NCBI RefSeq assembly: GCF_022429625.1
Contig: NZ_CP092483.1
Location: 3,348,001-3,412,000 of the forward strand
Reading direction: 5' to 3'
Source of the DNA: Devosia lacusdianchii
GTDB lineage: Bacteria; Pseudomonadota; Alphaproteobacteria; Rhizobiales; Devosiaceae
Length of the DNA: 64,000 nucleotides
Positions within the stretch are counted from its first letter, which is position 1; each line of letters starts with the position of its first letter. Made by a program: the position numbers and the translations under genes. Shown in pieces: positions 26,071 to 34,502 of the stretch. The notes under the pieces are model-generated. The model was not told where the DNA came from. It was given only the letters and a program-made list of their open reading frames with translations, and searched no databases.

Positions 26071-27105
26071 CTAAACCACCGGCGGATTGAGCCGCGCAAA
26101 CCCCTCCTGACGCCGATAAGGAAAATACGGGTATGGCGCCGTAACCATGCTTGCCGCGTCCAGTTTGGCAACCTGCTCAGGTGTCAGCGACCAGCCGACA
26201 GCTCCTAGATTCTGCCGCAACTGTTCCTCGTTGCGCGCCCCGATAATCACCGAAGACACGGTCGGTCGCGCCAGCAACCAATTCAGCGCCACCTGCGGTA
26301 CCGACTTGCCAGTCTCTTCCGCCACCGCGTCGAGCGCATCCATCACCCGGAACAGATGCTCCTCGTCCACCGGCGGGCCGAAACTGGCCGTGTCGTGCAG
26401 CCGGCTGCTGGCCGGCATCGGTTGGCCACGCCGGATTTTGCCGGTCAACCGGCCCCAACCGAGCGGACTCCACACCAGCGCGCCCACGGCCTGGTCCAAT
26501 CCCAGCGGCATCAGCTCCCACTCATAGTCGCGGCCCAGCAGCGAATAATAGACCTGATGCGCCACATAGCGCGGATGACCGTTTTTCTCGGCAATCGCTA
26601 GCGACTTCATCACCTGCCAGCCCGAGAAATTGGACACCCCGACATAGCGCAGCTTGCCGGCCTGGACGAAATCGCCCAGCGTCGCCAGCACCTCCTCTAT
26701 CGGCGTCGAGGCATCGAAGGCGTGCAATTGCAGCAGGTCGATGTGATCGCTCTGAAGCCGCCGCAAAGCTGCATCCACGCTGCCAATCAGCCGCGCCCGC
26801 GATGTTCCCCAGTCATTGGAACCTTCACCCATGGGCAGCGCCGTCTTGGTCGAGATCAGCACCTCATTGCGCCGGCCCTTGAGCGCTTCGCCCAGCACCG
26901 CCTCCGATGCGCCGTCCGAATAGACGTCAGCGCTGTCGAACAGTGTCACGCCCGCCTCGATGCAGATGTCGATCAGTCGCTTGGCCTCGGTGACATCGGT
27001 CGTGCCCCACGCCCCGAACAAGGGCCCCGAACCGCCAAACGTGCCTGTGCCAAAGCTCAGTGCCGGAACCCGCAGGCCCGATGCACCCAATTGCCGATAT
27101 TCCAT
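26071..27105 (-). CDS. Aldo/keto reductase
   Basis: A 344-residue (beta/alpha)8 NADPH-dependent reductase. It shows LGASGLRVPALSFGTGTFGG, the catalytic Asp/Tyr region FDSADVYSDGASEAVLGEAL and HIDLLQLHAFD with the conserved His. The start is the ATG at 27105 with AGGAAG upstream. It is 23 bases after an MFS transporter gene on the same strand. Together with the divergent LysR gene this looks like a small regulated module, but the compound it handles cannot be read from sequence. Confidence 0.9.
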   Translation of the reverse strand: MEYRQLGASGLRVPALSFGTGTFGGSGPLFGAWGTTDVTEAKRLIDICIEAGVTLFDSADVYSDGASEAVLGEALKGRRNEVLISTKTALPMGEGSNDWGTSRARLIGSVDAALRRLQSDHIDLLQLHAFDASTPIEEVLATLGDFVQAGKLRYVGVSNFSGWQVMKSLAIAEKNGHPRYVAHQVYYSLLGRDYEWELMPLGLDQAVGALVWSPLGWGRLTGKIRRGQPMPASSRLHDTASFGPPVDEEHLFRVMDALDAVAEETGKSVPQVALNWLLARPTVSSVIIGARNEEQLRQNLGAVGWSLTPEQVAKLDAASMVTAPYPYFPYRRQEGFARLNPPVV

Positions 27106-27128
27106 TTGATCTTCCTTTGTTTGAGAAA

Positions 27129-28298
27129 TCAGGCGACGGCAACGGCCGCACGGGGCCGTTCCAGCCGCATGGCGATCGCCGCGATGACGACGCCAATCAC
27201 AGGGAAGGCGGCAGCAACCAGTGGCAGTCCCGCCAGCCCCGAACCGTGTTCGATGACGAGCCCACCCACCCACGCACCCAGCGCATTGCCCAGGTTGAAG
27301 GCCGCGATATTGAAGCTCGATGCCAGGCTCTGGCCGGCGCCATCCGCCTTGGACAGCACCCACATCTGCAAGGGCGCGACCGTGGCAAAGCCGGCGGCCC
27401 CAAGCAGGCCCACGGCAATCACCGCAGTGACCGGATTGTTGAAGGCAACGCCCATACCGGCCAGCACCAGCGCCATCACCACCAGCGTGCCGATCACCGT
27501 CGGCGCCAGCGCGCGGTCGGCCAGCTTGCCACCCAGCAGATTGCCCAGCACCAGCCCGCCACCGAAGACCAGCAGAATGGGCGATACGGCGCCGGCGCCA
27601 AAGCCGGCGATCTCGGTCAGCATCGGGGCGATATAGGTGAAGACCACGAACACGCCGGCATAGCCCAGCACGGTCGTCAGCAACCCGAGCAGCACCGGCC
27701 GCCGACCCATGGCGCGGAAATCAGCGCGCCAGTCCGACGCTTCCGGCGCCACCTTGTCGCGCGGCACCAGCAGCGCAATGACCGCCAACGCCAGAACGCC
27801 CACCAATGCCACCGCCCAGAACGTCGCCCGCCAGCCCCACATCTGCCCCAGCCACGTCCCCAGCGGCACGCCCAGCACGTTGGCGACGGTGAGCCCAGTG
27901 AACATGATGGCGATAGCCGAGGCCTTCCTGTCGGCGGGAACCATGCTGGTGGCGACCACCGAACCGACGCCGAAGAACGTGCCATGCGCCAGCGCCGTCA
28001 GCACGCGCGCCATCATCAGGAGCTCGTAGTTTGGCGCCAGCGCACAGGCGAGGTTGCCCAGTGTGAAAATCGCCATCAGCCCGACCAGCACCCACTTGCG
28101 CGGCCAGCGGCCCGAAAGCGCGGTCAACACCGGCGCGCCGGCAACCACGCCCAGCGCATAACCGGATATCAAGAGACCAGCCATGGCGACGGTGACGCCG
28201 AGATCGGCACCAACTTCGAGCAAAAGGCCCATGATGACGAATTCGGTAACGCCGATGCCAAAGGCACCGGCGGTGAGAGCGTAAAGAGCGAGAGGCAT
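27129..28298 (-). CDS. MFS efflux transporter (AraJ/DHA1-like)
   Basis: The 389-residue protein has twelve hydrophobic spans and the DHA1 pattern: a first span GIGVTEFVIMGLLLEVGADLGVTVAMAGLLISGYALGVVAGAP and the loop ALSGRWPRKWVLVGLM. This is typical of arabinose-efflux-permease-like MFS pumps that export sugars or drugs. It is 92 bases from a divergent LysR gene and is followed by an aldo/keto reductase. Confidence 0.88.
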   Translation of the reverse strand: MPLALYALTAGAFGIGVTEFVIMGLLLEVGADLGVTVAMAGLLISGYALGVVAGAPVLTALSGRWPRKWVLVGLMAIFTLGNLACALAPNYELLMMARVLTALAHGTFFGVGSVVATSMVPADRKASAIAIMFTGLTVANVLGVPLGTWLGQMWGWRATFWAVALVGVLALAVIALLVPRDKVAPEASDWRADFRAMGRRPVLLGLLTTVLGYAGVFVVFTYIAPMLTEIAGFGAGAVSPILLVFGGGLVLGNLLGGKLADRALAPTVIGTLVVMALVLAGMGVAFNNPVTAVIAVGLLGAAGFATVAPLQMWVLSKADGAGQSLASSFNIAAFNLGNALGAWVGGLVIEHGSGLAGLPLVAAAFPVIGVVIAAIAMRLERPRAAVAVA

Positions 28299-28390
28299 GA
28301 GACGATCCTGAACTGTTCGCCCCTACATGGACCGCGCCCGGCCTATGCTGTAGACATCGCATAGGCACATCATTTGTGAATTGAAGTCAC

Positions 28391-29293
28391 ATGCGCACCG
28401 ATATCAATCGCGCCGGCGAGATGGCGGTCTTTGTCGCCGTGGTCGAGCGCGGCGGCTTTTCGACCGCGGCTCGCGCCCTGCGCATGACCCCCTCGGCCGT
28501 GAGCAAACTCATCACCCGTCTCGAAGCCCGCCTCGGCGTGCGCCTGCTCAACCGTTCCACCCGCACCCTGCAATTGAGCGCTGAAGGCTCGGCCTTTTAT
28601 GACCGGGCCACCCGGATCCTTGCCGATCTCGACGAAGCCGAGCGCTCCGCTAGCGCCGGCGAGCAGCCCGCAGGCCGCATTCGCATCAATACCAGCGCCT
28701 CCTTCGGCAACCACATTCTGGCGCCTCTGCTGCCGGCCTTCTTCGCCGCCTATCCTGCGATCAATCTCGACGTCGTCCAGACCGATGCGGTGATCGACCT
28801 ACTCGGCGAGCGCACCGACATCGCCATCCGCTCCGGCCCACTCAAGAGTTCCGGCCTTATCGCCCGCAAGCTGGGCGCCACGCCCATGGTCATAGTGGCG
28901 GCCCCGAGCTACCTCGCCCGCCACGGCACGCCGACGACCTTCGCCGAACTCGAAACTCACAACCGGCTGGGCTTCAGCTACTCGCGAACCCTGGACGGCT
29001 GGCCGCTCAATCATAATGGCGCTGTGGTCAACCTGCTGCCCAACGGCAATGTACAGGCCAGCAATGGCGAGGCATTACGGCATCTGGCGATCGGCGGGGC
29101 AGGCTTGACACGGCTCGCCAGCTACACGGTTCGCACCGACATTGCCGAGGGCCGGCTCGTGCCGGTTATGCCCGCCTGCGATACCGGCTATCTCGAGGAG
29201 GTCCACGCCGTCTATGTCGGTCAGGGCGGTCACCTGCCAACACGCGTCCGCGTGCTGCTGGATTTTCTGGCCGAGCACGCGCGGTTGGGTTAG
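28391..29293 (+). CDS. LysR-family transcriptional regulator
   Basis: The 300-residue regulator opens with a LysR HTH (AGEMAVFVAVVERGGFSTAARALRMTPSAVSKLITRLEARLGVRLLNRSTRTL), followed by a periplasmic-binding-protein-type effector domain. It reads away from the MFS-aldo/keto reductase genes, and the shared 92-base gap is the usual place for its operator. It belongs to the large CrgA/DhcR-like subgroup. Confidence 0.93.
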   Translation: MRTDINRAGEMAVFVAVVERGGFSTAARALRMTPSAVSKLITRLEARLGVRLLNRSTRTLQLSAEGSAFYDRATRILADLDEAERSASAGEQPAGRIRINTSASFGNHILAPLLPAFFAAYPAINLDVVQTDAVIDLLGERTDIAIRSGPLKSSGLIARKLGATPMVIVAAPSYLARHGTPTTFAELETHNRLGFSYSRTLDGWPLNHNGAVVNLLPNGNVQASNGEALRHLAIGGAGLTRLASYTVRTDIAEGRLVPVMPACDTGYLEEVHAVYVGQGGHLPTRVRVLLDFLAEHARLG

Positions 29294-31107
29294 CCCAGAT
29301 CATCCAGCCGGAATTGCAGCCGCGCCAGCTCGGCATAGCGTCCGCCCTTGGCAACCAGCTCGTCATGCGTGCCCTGGTCGATGATGTGGCCGGCGTCCAG
29401 CACCAGGATCTTGTCGGCATCGCGAATGGTCGCCAGGCGGTGGGCGATCACCAGCGTGGTGCGGCCCTCCATCAGGTGTTCCAGCGCGGTCTGCACCAGC
29501 CGTTCGCTCTGTGCGTCGAGCGCGCTGGTGGCCTCGTCGAGCAGCAGGATCGGCGCATTCTTCAGAATCGCCCGCGCAATCGCCAGCCGCTGCTTCTGCC
29601 CACCCGACAGCATCACGCCGCGCTCGCCGACCAGCGTGTCGTAGCCCTGGGGCAGGTCGGTGACGAAGTCATGCACCAGCGCCGCCTTGGCCGCGGCATG
29701 CAGCTCCGCATCGGTCGCATCGGGTTTGCCGAAGCGGATATTCTCGGCAATGGTGCCGGCGAAAATGGTCGGCTCCTGCTCCACATAGGCAAAGCGCTGG
29801 CGCAGGTCGTGCAGCCGCACTTTGCGGATATCCACGCCATCGACCAGGATGGCGCCCGCACCCACATCATAAAAGCGCTGCAGCAGTGACAGCGTCGTCG
29901 ACTTGCCCGACCCCGACGCGCCCACCAGCGCCACCGTCTCGCCCGCGCCGACGGTAAAACTCAGGTCGGTCAGCACATGCTCGTAGCCGCCAGTCTGGTA
30001 GCCGAAATCGACATGCTCGAACGCCACCGTACCGAGTGCCGGCACCGGCAGCGCCACCGGATCGGCCGGGTCCTTGATGGCCGCTTCGGTATCGAGAATT
30101 TCGGTCAGCCGCTCCGTCGCCCCGGCAATGGTCTGCAGCATGCCCATGACTTCGCTGACATTGGTCAGCGCGCCCGACGCCATCAGCGCATAGACGAGGA
30201 ACTGCGCCAGTTGCCCGGCGGTCACCGTGCCCTCGAACACGGCCCGCGCGCCCCACCAGACGAGGAACACGATGGCCCCGGTGCCCAGGAATATGACCAT
30301 GCCGACCAGCACGGCCCGTGCGCCCAGGCGTTTCACCTCGGCGCGATAGCTGTCCTGGCTGCGCGCATCGTAGATCGCCGACTGCACCGGCTCCTGCGTA
30401 AACGACTTGACCGTTCGCGTCGCACCCAGCATTTCGGTCGCCATGGCCGACAGATCGGCCAGCGCATCCTGCGTGCGGCGCGACATGCCGCGCAGGCGCC
30501 GCGAAAAGGCGATGATCGGCAGCAGCAAAGCCGGCGCCGCGATCACCACGGCCAGCGTCAATACCGGGCTGGTGAGGAACATCATGATCAGCGCGCCGAT
30601 AATGGTGACCATCGATCGCAAGGCCAGCGAGAAGCTCGACCCCACCGCGGCCCTGATCACGCCGACATCGCCATTGAGGCGGCTGGTCAGCTCGCCGACG
30701 CGGTTGGTATCGAAATAGCGCGCATCGAGTCGCAGCAGATGCGAGAACACCGCCTGGCGGAGATCGGCCAGCACCCGCTCGCCAATCACCGAAATAAAGT
30801 AGAAACGCCCGGCACTGGCGGCGCCCATGATCGCGGCAATGCCGACGATCAGCCAGCCATAGCGGGTGACGTTCTCGAGATTCTTGGTGACGAAGCCTTC
30901 GTCGATCGCCCCGCCGAGCACGGCGGGAATCGCCAGCGACGACACAGCCGATACCAGCAGGAACGCCACGGTGAGGCTCAGCCGGATCGGATAGCGCAGC
31001 ACAAAGGGCAGCAAGCGGCGCAGCGGCTGCAGCTTGCGCGTCGTCACGCCTTCCTTGGGCACGATCTTTTCCGGGTCGGCCTGGACGCGGACGGCCTGAT
31101 CTGTCAT
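29290..31107 (-). CDS. ABC exporter, half-transporter fused to ATPase
   Basis: A 605-residue type IV exporter half: a six-span TMD (residues about 35-330) and a C-terminal nucleotide-binding domain with Walker A GASGSGKST, signature MLSGGQKQRLAIARAIL and Walker B ILLLDEATSALDAQSE. The family exports lipids, drugs or peptides as homo- or heterodimers. The ATG at 31107 is used; upstream extension has no homology. The substrate is unknown. It is divergent from rpmE. Confidence 0.92.
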   Translation of the reverse strand: MTDQAVRVQADPEKIVPKEGVTTRKLQPLRRLLPFVLRYPIRLSLTVAFLLVSAVSSLAIPAVLGGAIDEGFVTKNLENVTRYGWLIVGIAAIMGAASAGRFYFISVIGERVLADLRQAVFSHLLRLDARYFDTNRVGELTSRLNGDVGVIRAAVGSSFSLALRSMVTIIGALIMMFLTSPVLTLAVVIAAPALLLPIIAFSRRLRGMSRRTQDALADLSAMATEMLGATRTVKSFTQEPVQSAIYDARSQDSYRAEVKRLGARAVLVGMVIFLGTGAIVFLVWWGARAVFEGTVTAGQLAQFLVYALMASGALTNVSEVMGMLQTIAGATERLTEILDTEAAIKDPADPVALPVPALGTVAFEHVDFGYQTGGYEHVLTDLSFTVGAGETVALVGASGSGKSTTLSLLQRFYDVGAGAILVDGVDIRKVRLHDLRQRFAYVEQEPTIFAGTIAENIRFGKPDATDAELHAAAKAALVHDFVTDLPQGYDTLVGERGVMLSGGQKQRLAIARAILKNAPILLLDEATSALDAQSERLVQTALEHLMEGRTTLVIAHRLATIRDADKILVLDAGHIIDQGTHDELVAKGGRYAELARLQFRLDDLG

Positions 31108-31339
31108 CGCTCGGTTATGCCACTCATCTAGAGGGTCCGGAATGCCCGGGCCGCGCTGCGGCTTCGATATAGGCGCAGGCCCCCTCGGCGGCAACAGCTT
31201 TGTCCGGCGCGAAATTGCCGCGCCCCGCTGTGTGGCGACAGGCCCTTGCAGATTGCCCGGGCTTTCTGTATGAAGCCGCCAACACCAGTTTACATGCTCT
31301 CCGGGCGCTGCGGCGCCCGTTTGATTTGAGGCGATACCG

Positions 31340-31561
31340 ATGAAGGCAGACATCCATCCGGACTACCACACCATCACCGTGGTAATGACCGACGGCACCA
31401 AGTACGAGACGCGCTCGACCTATGGCAAGGCCGGCGACACGCTGCAGCTCGACATCGACCCCAAGACCCACCCGGCCTGGACCGGCGGCACGGGCCAGCT
31501 GCTCGACCGCGGCGGCCGCGTCTCGCGCTTCAAGGAGCGCTTCAAGGGCCTCGGCATCTAA
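31340..31561 (+). CDS. rpmE: 50S ribosomal protein L31
   Basis: This 73-residue L31 ([30 protein letters not shown]...) is of the type lacking the CxxC zinc motif, as expected for the alphaproteobacterial C- form. It is a single-gene transcript with its own terminator. Confidence 0.96.
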   Translation: MKADIHPDYHTITVVMTDGTKYETRSTYGKAGDTLQLDIDPKTHPAWTGGTGQLLDRGGRVSRFKERFKGLGI

Positions 31562-31585
31562 GCCGATCTCTGTTGGAATTCGAAG

Positions 31586-31612
31586 AACCCGGCCTCGTGC
31601 CGGGTTTTTTGT
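31586..31612 (+). terminator. Rho-independent terminator of rpmE
   Basis: AACCCGGC-CTCGT-GCCGGGTTTTTT forms a seven- to eight-base-pair stem and T6 run 25 bases after the rpmE stop. Confidence 0.9.
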
Positions 31613-31704
31613 TGCCGGTGGCAGGACGCTCGCCTTGCCCGCGTCATTCCAGTGAAAGCGGAAGCAGCCTACCCGAGTTGGCCGATAGGCACCTTGCTCC
31701 TCCA

Positions 31705-31801
31705 ACCACCGGCGCTTCCCGCGGACTTCAGCCGCGGGTCACTCTCCACACGGCGCAAGCAACGAGAGACCCGCGGATCAAGTCCGCGGGAAGCATCGGT
31801 G
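31705..31801. repeat. Palindromic intergenic repeat
   Basis: Two hairpin-forming units, CTTCCCGCGGACTTCAGCCGCGGGTC and GACCCGCGGATCAAGTCCGCGGG, are inverted copies of each other with a few compensating differences, flanked by ACCACCGGC / ATCGGTGG. I see no gene in this space between rpmE and the DUF1465 gene. Confidence 0.7.
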
Positions 31802-31830
31802 GATGTGAGAAATAGGGGCCTAGCGAGATA

Positions 31831-32349
31831 TCAGGCCCGGCCAAACGCTGCCTTGAGCCGCGCCAGCTGATCGGCAATGCCGTTGGCTGTGCCGGGGTCG
31901 AGTACCGGCATCTTGCCGCGCTCCAGCGTGTCGAACTGCATCACCCGATCGAACAGGCGGTCACCCTTGTCGATGTAATCGCGCAGGGTCTGCGGCAATT
32001 GCTCATAGCCCGGGCCGCCCCGTTCCGATGGCGTGGCGGAAAACTTGACCTTCTCCTTTTCGGAGCGGGCATTTTCCTTGGTGATTTCGCCTTCATTCAC
32101 CGCACGCTGCAGCAACAGCCACGACGCCAGCTGCATCAGCCGCGTGGTGAGGCGCATGGATTCGGTCGCGTAGATGAACGAGGCTTCGCGGCTGAGGATA
32201 CGGCTTTCGGAGCGTCCGTCACCATCGAGATAGGCCGCCACTTGCTCGATCAGGGCCATGCCCTCGCGATAGAGCAGGTCGAAACCACCCGACGCAACGA
32301 TACGTGGGCCAATGGCGACGGCCGAACCGGTTTCGTTCACGTCAGTCAA
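31831..32349 (-). CDS. rcdA: DUF1465 protein, RcdA-like regulator of CtrA degradation
   Basis: A 172-residue helical protein matching DUF1465. Members include RcdA, the adaptor that delivers the master cell-cycle regulator CtrA to ClpXP in Caulobacter. The region FIYATESMRLTTRLMQLASWLLLQRAVNEGEIT is the most recognisable. The start used is a TTG (32349) with GGAGGG nine bases upstream; a GTG nine bases further in is possible. In Caulobacter rcdA is itself under CtrA control, and a CtrA box lies 240-250 bases upstream here (32589). Confidence 0.82.
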   Translation of the reverse strand: MTDVNETGSAVAIGPRIVASGGFDLLYREGMALIEQVAAYLDGDGRSESRILSREASFIYATESMRLTTRLMQLASWLLLQRAVNEGEITKENARSEKEKVKFSATPSERGGPGYEQLPQTLRDYIDKGDRLFDRVMQFDTLERGKMPVLDPGTANGIADQLARLKAAFGRA

Positions 32350-32466
32350 CCCTTCCCTCCGAGCATCTGCCCGATGCTAGGCCCAATTGCGTCCAGCGTC
32401 ATCTGTTGAGCATGATCTAACTGAAAGGAGCTTTAAGATCAGGGCAGTACCATGACCAACGGACCC

Positions 32467-32561
32467 CTGAAAAAGAAAAAGAGCGGTAAGAACCGCTCTC
32501 GAAGTTAACAGGGAGGCGTCAAACAGAGGGAGAAACCACTCTGCAAAATCCAGAAAGATCT
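32467..32561 (-). ncRNA. Candidate trans-acting sRNA with CUCCC anti-SD segments
   Basis: This strand of the 414-base gap has every element of a small regulatory RNA. From a likely start near 32561 it runs through a CAGA-UCUU-UCUG hairpin, then a CAGAG / CUCUG hairpin whose loop includes UUUCUCC. A single-stranded stretch with a second GCCUCCC segment follows. The end is a perfect AGAGCGGU / ACCGCUCU stem with UUUUUCUUUUU, a strong terminator. CUCCC-rich loops pair with Shine-Dalgarno sequences and define the cuckoo / alpha-r14 sRNAs of Rhizobiales. A CtrA box is centred about 35 bases upstream of the inferred start. Not in any gene. Confidence 0.65.
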
Positions 32562-32588
32562 GAATAATTTGAGGTTACCGGCAAAAGC

Positions 32589-32603
32589 TTAATTGCACGT
32601 TAA
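32589..32603. promoter_or_regulatory. CtrA-binding box (TTAA-N7-TTAA), with adjacent GANTC
   Basis: TTAATTGCACGTTAA is a perfect CtrA consensus (TTAA, seven bases, TTAA) and is symmetric at its ends, so it works on either strand. A GAGTC site (GANTC, the CcrM methylation motif) is at 32607-32611, four bases away. Facing left, the box sits where the -35 of the sRNA candidate would be and upstream of the rcdA-like gene. Confidence 0.72.
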
Positions 32604-32763
32604 CGAGAGTCGATTTCTTAACTGTGCCGCTTGAGGGTCCGTTGACCGGTTTTCCGGCCCTGCCCGCAGGGTGAACAAATTCTGAATGGGCCGTTCTGCA
32701 ACCATGCAGCCCCGATCTGCTTTTCTGTCCCATGTTGGCGCCTTGCCAACCCGGAGAGGAAAG

Positions 32764-32949
32764 ATGACCACTTTGTCTGCTGGAGCTGCCGCCGGCTTGC
32801 TCGTAGCGCTGATGGTATTGTCGACCACTGACGGCCATAGCGCCGAACTCATCGCCCAGAAGGCGGCCGAGTTCGTCCATCCCGGCGAGGCCCGTGGCTT
32901 TAACCCGCAGCCCGATCCGCCCAAGGTACAGCCGGCGGCCACCCGCTAG
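32764..32949 (+). CDS. Small secreted peptide with NPQPDPP motif
   Basis: A 61-residue protein: a signal peptide (about residues 1-26, ending DGHSA) then a 35-residue mature part FVHPGEARGFNPQPDPPKVQPAATR. The G-F-N-P-Q-P-(D/E)-P-P block recurs in small exported proteins of Rhizobiales and others, and its role is not known to me. GAGAGGAAAG provides the ribosome-binding site. No proper paralogue is seen elsewhere in this window. Confidence 0.65.
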   Translation: MTTLSAGAAAGLLVALMVLSTTDGHSAELIAQKAAEFVHPGEARGFNPQPDPPKVQPAATR

Positions 32950-32964
32950 GCCACCGCCACGCCG

Positions 32965-33147
32965 TCAGAACTTGAACACCGACTCCGCCGCCTTGCGCGT
33001 CGCGCCGCGCGCATCGATGGCGGCACGTAGCCGCACAATTTCGCCTTCAAGCAAGCTGATGCGATCGGCCAGTTCTTCCACCGACATCGTGTCGATCGGC
33101 ATGCCGACCTCATGGCCCTTTGGCTTCTTGATCTCTTCGTCGTTCAT
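32965..33147 (-). CDS. DUF1192 domain protein
   Basis: A 60-residue protein with the DUF1192 core (VGMPIDTMSVEELADRISLLEGEIVRLRAAIDARGATRKAAESVFK), a short helical dimerising protein conserved across Alphaproteobacteria. It sits back-to-back with the quinone oxidoreductase gene, which is its usual neighbour. Confidence 0.85.
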   Translation of the reverse strand: MNDEEIKKPKGHEVGMPIDTMSVEELADRISLLEGEIVRLRAAIDARGATRKAAESVFKF

Positions 33148-33231
33148 GGTGAGCCTCCTGTGCCAGCGTGTCGCTCATCAGCTTAGCGCCAAAGGCTTGC
33201 GGAGCAAGTCCACATCGCCCAGGCTGAGCCC

Positions 33232-34245
33232 ATGACCATACCCACCACCATGCAAGCCGTCGCCATCACCCGCCCCGGCGGCCCCGAAGTTCTCGCGCGC
33301 CAGGATTGGCAGACACCACCCTGCGGCGATGACGAGGTGCTGATCCGCGTCGCCGCCGCCGGCGTCAACGGTCCCGATCTGGCGCAGCGGCGCGGCCACT
33401 ACGATCCTCCACCCGGCGCTTCGCCCCTGCCCGGCCTCGAAGTATCCGGCGAGATCGTCGTGACCGGCGCCGCTGTTAGCGGCTGGGCCATCGGCGACCG
33501 CGTCATGGCCCTGGTCAATGGCGGCGGCTATGCCGACTATGTCGCCGTGGCCGCCGGCCAGGTGCTGCCCGTGCCCGATGGTTGGACGCTCACCCAAGCC
33601 GCTGCGCTGCCGGAAACCTGGTTCACCGTCACCCAGACCTTGGTCATGCGCGCCGGCCTTGTGCCCGGCATGACCGTCCTCGTCCACGGCGCGGCCGGCG
33701 GCATTGGCGGCGCCGCCATCCAGATCGCCACTATTCTCGGCGCTCGCGCCATTGGCGTCATCTCCTCCGCGGCCAAGGCCGACTATGCGCGTCGACTCGG
33801 CGCCTTCGCTACCATCGACTACACGACCGAGGACGTCGCGGCTCGCGCTCTCGAACTCACCGACGGGCGCGGCGTTGACCGCGTTTTGGACATTATCGGA
33901 GGCGACATGGCCGAGAAGAACATCACCGCCAGCGCCCGCGGCGGTCACATCGTCCAGGTCTCCACCCTTGACGGCGCCAGCGCCAATCTCTCGCTGCGCG
34001 CCATCATGGCCAAGCAGCTCACCCTCTCCGGCTCGACCCTGCGTCCGCAGACGCCGGCCACCAAGGCCGCCATCGCCGCCCGCATCCGCACCGACCTGCT
34101 GCCCGCCCTCGCCTCCCCCGGCTTCGTCAAACCGACGATCACCACATTCGACATCGATCACGCCGCCGACGCTCACCGCGCCATGGAAGCCCGCACCCAT
34201 CTCGGCAAGATCGTGCTCGTGACGGAATATGACGTGGGCCACTGA
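33232..34245 (+). CDS. NAD(P)H:quinone oxidoreductase, MDR family
   Basis: A 337-residue zinc-free medium-chain reductase (PIG3/QOR-like): MQAVAITRPGGPEVLARQDWQTP at the start and the nucleotide-binding VHGAAGGIGGAAIQIATILGARAIG fingerprint. It reduces quinones with NADPH. No cysteine/histidine zinc ligands are seen. It is divergent from the DUF1192 gene. Confidence 0.92.
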   Translation: MTIPTTMQAVAITRPGGPEVLARQDWQTPPCGDDEVLIRVAAAGVNGPDLAQRRGHYDPPPGASPLPGLEVSGEIVVTGAAVSGWAIGDRVMALVNGGGYADYVAVAAGQVLPVPDGWTLTQAAALPETWFTVTQTLVMRAGLVPGMTVLVHGAAGGIGGAAIQIATILGARAIGVISSAAKADYARRLGAFATIDYTTEDVAARALELTDGRGVDRVLDIIGGDMAEKNITASARGGHIVQVSTLDGASANLSLRAIMAKQLTLSGSTLRPQTPATKAAIAARIRTDLLPALASPGFVKPTITTFDIDHAADAHRAMEARTHLGKIVLVTEYDVGH

Positions 34246-34376
34246 CCCCTCTCCCTTTGGGGGAGAGGTTGCCCCCTCTTGGGGCGGGTGAGGGGGCCTT
34301 CCCCAAACACCGAGCCCGCTAAAGCCCCCCTCACCCGGCGCGCCGCGCCGACCTCTCCCCAAAGGGAGAGGTAAAG
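34246..34376. repeat. Intergenic hairpin repeat (CCCTCCCC family), copy 2
   Basis: ACCTCTCCC-TTTG-GGGAGAGGT and a mirrored ACCTCTCCCC-AAA-GGGAGAGGT surround a GGTGAGGGGG / CCCCCCTCACC centre. The whole 130 bases folds into a large cruciform. Nothing coding is seen. Confidence 0.75.
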
Positions 34377-34502
34377 AACCCACATTGTCATTGCGGATCG
34401 GGGTCCAAATCCATATATTGCAATCTTGTTCCCCCTCAGCACGAAGCAAAGAGGCGGAGCGGCCCGGAGGAAAACCGGCCGCGCCTGCAGGAGAGATTTA
34501 TT

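Noticed and set aside
32452..32508. Short basic open frame MTNGPLKKKKSGKNRSRS
   Set aside because: The lysines are encoded by the T-run of a terminator on the other strand and the frame spans the hairpin. A transcript-terminating element explains the sequence better than a peptide.
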